Source: UBA4644 sp034933145
GTDB taxonomy: Bacteria; Bacillota; Clostridia; Oscillospirales; Butyricicoccaceae
NCBI GenBank assembly: GCA_034933145.1
Contig: JAYFOA010000008.1
Coordinates: 1 to 64,000 of the forward strand
Length of the DNA: 64,000 nt
Direction: 5' to 3'
The notes beneath the pieces were generated by a model, which saw only the letters and a list, made by a program, of their open reading frames with translations, was not told the origin of the DNA and did no database searches. Below are positions 60,124-64,000 of the stretch, in pieces. A program made the position numbers and the translations under genes. Position 1 is the stretch's first letter; every line of letters begins with the position of its first letter.

Positions 60124-61142
60124 TGAGCAAGTCGATTGTTGTATTGAAGTTCGGCGGCACTTCCGTCGCCGACGAGCAAGGCCGGAAGGCCGCCATCCGG
60201 CAGATCCGCGCCATAAAGGACAGCGGGCGTGACGCAGTGGCCGTCGTCTCCGCCATGGGCCGGCTTGGGAAGCCGTACGCTACCGATACGCTGCTCTCCC
60301 TGACGCCAGAGGCCGGTGACCGGGCCCGTGACCTTTTGATGAGCTGCGGTGAAACCATTGCCGCCTGCGTGATGGCGAATGAGCTGATGCAGGCGGGTAT
60401 CCCCGCGCTGCCGATGAACGGCGCATCAGCCCGTGTGCTTACAGACGGCGCCTTTGGCCGTGCGGAGGTCACAGGCATGGACATTGCGCCGGTTCTGCAG
60501 GCACTGAGCCAAGGGCAGACCCCCGTGATCACCGGCTTTCAAGGCATCGGGCCCGGCGGAGAGCTGACCACCCTAGGCCGCGGCGGAAGTGACACCTCCG
60601 CTGTGGAGATTGGCGGATACCTGGGCGCAGAGCGTGTCCTGATCTTTACCGACGTCCCGGGCGTGGCGGTCTGTGACCCCCGTCTGGTGCCGGAAGCACC
60701 CTATCTGCCGGTAATGGACAGCCGCGACATCCTGCTGCTGGCCAACTATGGTGCAAAAGTCATTCATCCCCGCGCCGTGGCAGCGGGACAAAGACACCAT
60801 ATCCCCGTTTCCGTCCGTTCTACTTTTGATGATCTGTCGGGGACGGAGATCGCTGAGCTGCCGCAGCCGCCCGCCGGCCTGCAGGGCGTAGCAGTGCTGA
60901 AAAGCTGTATCCGCAGCCGGGTAAAGGCGCTCGATGCCCTGCCCGTGGGCGATGGGTTTATCCTCCCGGGCGGCGGGGATCTTTCGGTCGTCACCGCACT
61001 GCGCCGGCCACTCTCCGATGCTCAGCTTTTCGCAGCCTCCGGACTGGGCGAGCTTTCGCGTACAGGCGAGCTGCTCCATCTGCTGATCCCGGACGCAGAG
61101 GCCACGGAAACCGTCAGACGCCTTTATGAAATTTTGAAATAA
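60123..61142 (+). CDS. aspartate kinase, short form
   Basis: Phosphorylates aspartate to aspartyl-4-phosphate. 339 residues against the usual 400-450. The kinase domain is complete: VVLKFGGTSVADEQGRKAAI (in part), VVSAMGRLGK, SCGETIAACVMANEL, ITGFQGIG, ELTTLGRGGSDTSAVEI, FTDVPGVAVCDPRLVPEA and NYGAKVIHPRA. After about residue 240 only some 95 residues remain, enough for one ACT domain at most, so the two-ACT lysine/threonine sensor seems reduced. Start ATG 60123 overlaps asd; a GTG one codon earlier is possible. It lies 12 bases before ectB. Confidence 0.9.
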   Translation: MSKSIVVLKFGGTSVADEQGRKAAIRQIRAIKDSGRDAVAVVSAMGRLGKPYATDTLLSLTPEAGDRARDLLMSCGETIAACVMANELMQAGIPALPMNGASARVLTDGAFGRAEVTGMDIAPVLQALSQGQTPVITGFQGIGPGGELTTLGRGGSDTSAVEIGGYLGAERVLIFTDVPGVAVCDPRLVPEAPYLPVMDSRDILLLANYGAKVIHPRAVAAGQRHHIPVSVRSTFDDLSGTEIAELPQPPAGLQGVAVLKSCIRSRVKALDALPVGDGFILPGGGDLSVVTALRRPLSDAQLFAASGLGELSRTGELLHLLIPDAEATETVRRLYEILK

Positions 61143-61154
61143 GGAGACTGAACT

Positions 61155-62411
61155 ATGGAACAGAAAATCTTCGAGCAATATGAGAGCGAGGTCCGCTCTT
61201 ACTGCCGCAAGTTCCCCACCGTCTTCAAAACCGCCAAAGGCAGCATACTGACCAATGATCAGGGCAAGGATTACCTCGACTTCTTCTGTGGCGCCGGCGG
61301 CTGCAACTATGGCCACAACAACGACTATATCAAGGACAAGGTCATCGAGTACCTGAAGGCCGACGGCATCATCCATGCGCTGGATATGTACGCCGATGCC
61401 AAGGGTGAGTTTATCGAGTATTTCCAGGAGAATATTCTCAAGCCCCGCGGCCTCGATTATAAGATCATGTTTCCTGGCCCCACGGGCGCCAACGCCATGG
61501 AATCCGCCCTCAAGCTGGCCCGCAAGGTCAAAAAACGCAGCAATGTCTTCGCCCTCATGGGCGCGTTCCACGGCATGACTCTGGGCACGCTGGCCCTGAC
61601 TACCGATGAAGGCGCCCGTGCCGGCGGCGGCGTCGCGCTCCGGGATGTCACCCACATCCCCGCGCCCTACATGTTTCCCGAGCTGGACACCATCCAGTAC
61701 ATGGAGACCCTGCTCACCGACGACCACAGCGGCATCGAAAAGCCGGCGGCTCTGGTGGTTGAGACTACCCAGGCCGAGGGCGGCATCCATGTCCTGCCGA
61801 CAGAATGGCTGCAAAGGGCGCGTAAACTATGTGACGCGCATGACATACTGCTGATCTGCGACGAGATTCAGGTTGGCTGTGCCCGTACAGGTACTTTCTT
61901 TGCCTTTGAACGTGCCAGCATCCAGCCGGATATCTTTGGGATGGCGAAGTCCATCGGCGGCATCGGCATGCCCTTTGCCCTGACCCTCTTCAAACCGGAG
62001 CTGGACATCTGGAGCCCCGGCGAACACAACGGCACCTTCCGCGGCTTCCAGCCCGCCATGGTGGCTGCCAAGGCCAGCCTGGAGTTCATGCTGAACGATC
62101 ACGTGGAAGCAGAGACTGTCCGCAAGAGTAAACTTGTCGATGAATTTTTCCGTACCGAGCTGTCAAAGCTGGGCCTGAGTCTTCCGTACCGCGGCATCGG
62201 TCTCATCTGGGGCATCGACTTCGGTGCTTATCCCGACGGTACCGCCAAGCGTGTCAGCCGCGCCTGCTTTGACCGCGGCCTGGTCATCGAACTGGCCGGC
62301 CGCCGTGACAGCGTGCTCAAGCTGATGCCGGCCCTGACCATCGACGACGCCTCGCTCCGCCGCGGGCTGGAGATCATCATCGATGCCATCGCCTCTCTGG
62401 GGCTGAAATAA
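61155..62411 (+). CDS. ectB: diaminobutyrate-2-oxoglutarate aminotransferase, EctB-like
   Basis: PLP transaminase linking aspartate semialdehyde and 2,4-diaminobutyrate (glutamate as amino donor). 418 residues, class III. DYLDFFCGAGGCNYGHNN, PGPTGANAMESALKLARK, FALMGAFHGMTLGTLALT, VVETTQAEGGIHVLP, LLICDEIQVGCARTGTFFAFE and the PLP Lys in FGMAKSIGGIGMPFALTLF are EctB/DABA-transaminase features; GEHNGTFRGFQPAMVAA follows. AAGGAG precedes ATG 61155. No ectA or ectC follows, so ectoine is not the product of this operon as seen. Confidence 0.88.
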   Translation: MEQKIFEQYESEVRSYCRKFPTVFKTAKGSILTNDQGKDYLDFFCGAGGCNYGHNNDYIKDKVIEYLKADGIIHALDMYADAKGEFIEYFQENILKPRGLDYKIMFPGPTGANAMESALKLARKVKKRSNVFALMGAFHGMTLGTLALTTDEGARAGGGVALRDVTHIPAPYMFPELDTIQYMETLLTDDHSGIEKPAALVVETTQAEGGIHVLPTEWLQRARKLCDAHDILLICDEIQVGCARTGTFFAFERASIQPDIFGMAKSIGGIGMPFALTLFKPELDIWSPGEHNGTFRGFQPAMVAAKASLEFMLNDHVEAETVRKSKLVDEFFRTELSKLGLSLPYRGIGLIWGIDFGAYPDGTAKRVSRACFDRGLVIELAGRRDSVLKLMPALTIDDASLRRGLEIIIDAIASLGLK

Positions 62412-62451
62412 TCGAGTACCGCCCGTGAGAAGCATCCGCTCATAGGCTTGT

Positions 62452-62492
62452 AGAAAGATGGTGGACGCAAAAAGGCGTTCACCATCTTTCTT
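62452..62492 (+). terminator. terminator of asd-ask-ectB
   Basis: AGAAAGATGGTG/CACCATCTTTCTT stem with a partly paired GACGC/GCGTT top and AAAAA loop, followed by U, 40 bases after the stop. Confidence 0.75.
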
Positions 62493-62600
62493 ATGTTATC
62501 GGGATTAGGAATTCCGGGCGGGCAAGAGGCGGAAGTTTGGGGACAATCCAAAACCCCTGAGCAATTCAAATTTGCTCAGAGGTTCTACGATTCTTTTCGT

Positions 62601-63140
62601 CTACAATACAAATTCAAGATGACAGTCAAACGGCTCTTTTTCATAGAGAACGGGATCGATTTCTTCCGCTTCCCTGCAGCCGACACTCTTATAAAATGCT
62701 TGTGTCTCTTTCGATGACTGACTTGATATATATATCTTTTTTGCGCCAAACCTACGTGCGATATTCTGTGCTTGCCTGAATAGCTCTTTGCCTAATCCTC
62801 TGTTGCGGTATTCATATGAGACGTGTAAATAATCAAGATTGGCATATTGTTTGGCACTCCCAAACAATTCCTTTTTGACACTGGCCCATCCGATCAGCTT
62901 CCCATCATCAAAGCAGCCAACGATCTGATCTCTATTTTCCATGCATAATTTGAAATCGTCAATTACATACTGTTTTTTCTTTTCATCCCACTGCTCTTCA
63001 AATGGCGTGTCTGCTAAAACCCATTTTTCATTTACTTTTCTCCAGCTTTCCTTCACCCGCTGATAGCGGTTAAAGCTATCCAGTAAAGCAGGGTTGCAAT
63101 CAGCTGCCTCTAAGTACCGAAATGTGACCTCTTTCGACAT
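62601..63140 (-). CDS. GNAT acetyltransferase
   Basis: A 179-residue GNAT protein. DGKLIGWASVKKELFG, then the acetyl-CoA site YLHVSYEYRNRGLGKELFRQA and YISSQSSKETQAFYKSVGC are the usual A and B motifs. The first 60 residues match no motif I know. The gene is AT-rich against its surroundings, suggesting import. AAGGAG precedes ATG 63140. It is on its own, convergent with ectB and divergent from the MATE gene. Confidence 0.85.
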   Translation of the reverse strand: MSKEVTFRYLEAADCNPALLDSFNRYQRVKESWRKVNEKWVLADTPFEEQWDEKKKQYVIDDFKLCMENRDQIVGCFDDGKLIGWASVKKELFGSAKQYANLDYLHVSYEYRNRGLGKELFRQAQNIARRFGAKKIYISSQSSKETQAFYKSVGCREAEEIDPVLYEKEPFDCHLEFVL

Positions 63141-63358
63141 TGTGATGCTCCTTTTTAATTAAGATAGGTTTACCCAAGATAAACTGCATCGCAATCGCCT
63201 CCTTCTGCCTGTCTCTCGTTATAGCATAACATAAATTCCCCTCCTTTGCTATCGGCGGAGATCATCCGTTGTCGCTTTCTTATGTCCATTCTCTGCCGAC
63301 CGGGATTATTTCTATATTTTCCCTGTTTTACGAAAAAAGGTATTCTTTCCGGCCGGTC

Positions 63359-63388
63359 TTGCTTTTTCCCCATCCTCGGCTTTATACT
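63359..63388 (+). promoter_or_regulatory. possible promoter of the MATE gene
   Basis: Plus strand: TTGCTT (63359-63364), 18-base spacer, TATACT (63383-63388), about 45 bases before the start codon. Confidence 0.4.
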
Positions 63389-63431
63389 GATAGTCAGCAT
63401 ATTCCTAATTTACATATGATTCAGAGGTACT

Positions 63432-64000
63432 ATGACACAGACAATCGACCTGCTGGATGAGCGCCTGCACCCCCTGCGTGTCATCTGGTATCTGGCCTGG
63501 CCCATTCTGGTGGAACAGCTCCTTTTGACCTGCGTACAATATGCTAACACTGCCATGGTGGGGGTCATCGGCCCTGCCGCCACAGCCTCCATTGCCCTTA
63601 GCGCCTCTGTCTCCTGGCTGATTAACGGCCTGTTCACCGGCCTGGCTATCGGTTTCGCGGTGCAGGTAGGACACGCGATCGGTGCAGGCGACCCGCAGGA
63701 GGCGAAGCGAATTACGGTCCAGTCCCTGCTGGCCGTTCTTATCGTGGGCGGCGGCCTCTCCGTTCTGATGGTCATCATCGCCCAGTTTCTCCCCGCCTGG
63801 ATGAACGCGGATCCGGCTATCCGTGCCGACGGTACGGCATACCTTGCCATCCTGGCATCGGGGTATCTTTTCAATTGCGCACAAATCATGTCTTTCAATC
63901 TTTTGCGCTGTGCGGGTGATACCCGCACCCCGCTGTTTTACAATCTGCTGACAAACGTAGTCAATGTCGTTCTGGTCTTTTTCCTCCTATACCCGCCGCG
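63432..64000 (+). CDS. MATE-family efflux protein, 3' end outside the window
   Basis: 189 codons of a usual 440-460. Hydrophobic throughout, with at least four membrane helices seen: VIWYLAWPILVEQLLLTCVQYANTAMVGVIGP (in part), IALSASVSWLINGLFTGLAIGFAVQVGHAIGAGD (in part), then SLLAVLIVGGGLSVLMVIIAQFLPAW and YLAILASGYLFNCAQIMSFNLLRCAGDTRTPL. The MATE signatures are the P of AWPILVEQ, the GAGDPQEAKR loop and RCAGDTRTPLFYN. It exchanges Na+ or H+ for drugs or metabolites. The start is ATG 63432 with AGAGG. Confidence 0.88.
   Translation, partial: MTQTIDLLDERLHPLRVIWYLAWPILVEQLLLTCVQYANTAMVGVIGPAATASIALSASVSWLINGLFTGLAIGFAVQVGHAIGAGDPQEAKRITVQSLLAVLIVGGGLSVLMVIIAQFLPAWMNADPAIRADGTAYLAILASGYLFNCAQIMSFNLLRCAGDTRTPLFYNLLTNVVNVVLVFFLLYPP

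Noticed and set aside
59025..62492. An ectoine biosynthesis cluster
   Set aside because: Only ectB-like, asd and ask are present; no ectA or ectC follows before the terminator.

Overview
The window is GC-rich DNA packed with genes of a low-GC-phylum (Firmicutes) type: a WalRK/Yyc cluster, a ribosomal L10 leader, ECF vitamin transport, a NifS/ThiI pair, an archaeal-type ProRS, a Clostridia-type GluRS and a complete gene set for making butyryl-CoA. This suggests a butyrate-forming anaerobic Clostridium relative, most likely of the Oscillospiraceae (Flavonifractor/Intestinimonas/Lawsonibacter type). The assignment is an inference from gene content and from memory of protein families; no search was run. 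I saw no rRNA or tRNA gene, CRISPR array or insertion sequence.

Layout. 1-6.8 kb (minus): thl-bcd-etfB-etfA, then an LD-carboxypeptidase, a metallo-hydrolase and the start of nagB. 7.2 kb (plus): pyroglutamyl peptidase. 8.2-16.4 kb (minus): walR-walK-yycH-yycI, then murA with its own promoter and leader, yycJ, rlmH and an HD protein. 16.5-30.8 kb (minus): tdk-udk-puuD-smr-lipoprotein-pepT, secG, proS, then gltX-glnS-nifS-thiI-cinA-nudF. 31-41 kb: a Na/Pi cotransporter, a Clp ATPase, a ferredoxin, a MoxR/DUF58/membrane-protein trio, and an amidohydrolase/racemase pair. 41.2-44.8 kb: an ECF S component divergent from a MocR regulator, a frameshifted VOC gene and nnrD. 45.0-48.7 kb: rpmG-secE-nusG-rplKA and rplJL, with rpoB missing from its usual place. 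49-55 kb: an MFS protein, a DNA glycosylase that looks leaderless, crt-hbd and an anchored acetylesterase-like protein. 55.4-64 kb: an ABC exporter with an elaborate leader, a PucR regulator divergent from asd-aspartokinase-ectB, a GNAT protein and the start of a MATE exporter.

How the genes work together. thl, hbd, crt and bcd-etfAB carry acetyl-CoA to butyryl-CoA, although hbd/crt lie about 45 kb from the rest; the small two-cluster ferredoxin at 35.5 kb could take electrons from a bifurcating Bcd-Etf. NifS supplies sulfur to ThiI. WalRK, YycH/I/J, MurA, LdcA and the MoxR trio all concern the envelope. asd, the short aspartokinase and the EctB-like transaminase connect aspartate with 2,4-diaminobutyrate but no ectA or ectC follows.

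The two places most worth attention are the ABC-exporter leader (57.19-57.45 kb), which combines a promoter, an 11-codon leader peptide, a terminator-like hairpin and a three-way junction that buries the ribosome binding site, and the PucR/asd/ask/ectB diaminobutyrate module (57.5-62.5 kb).
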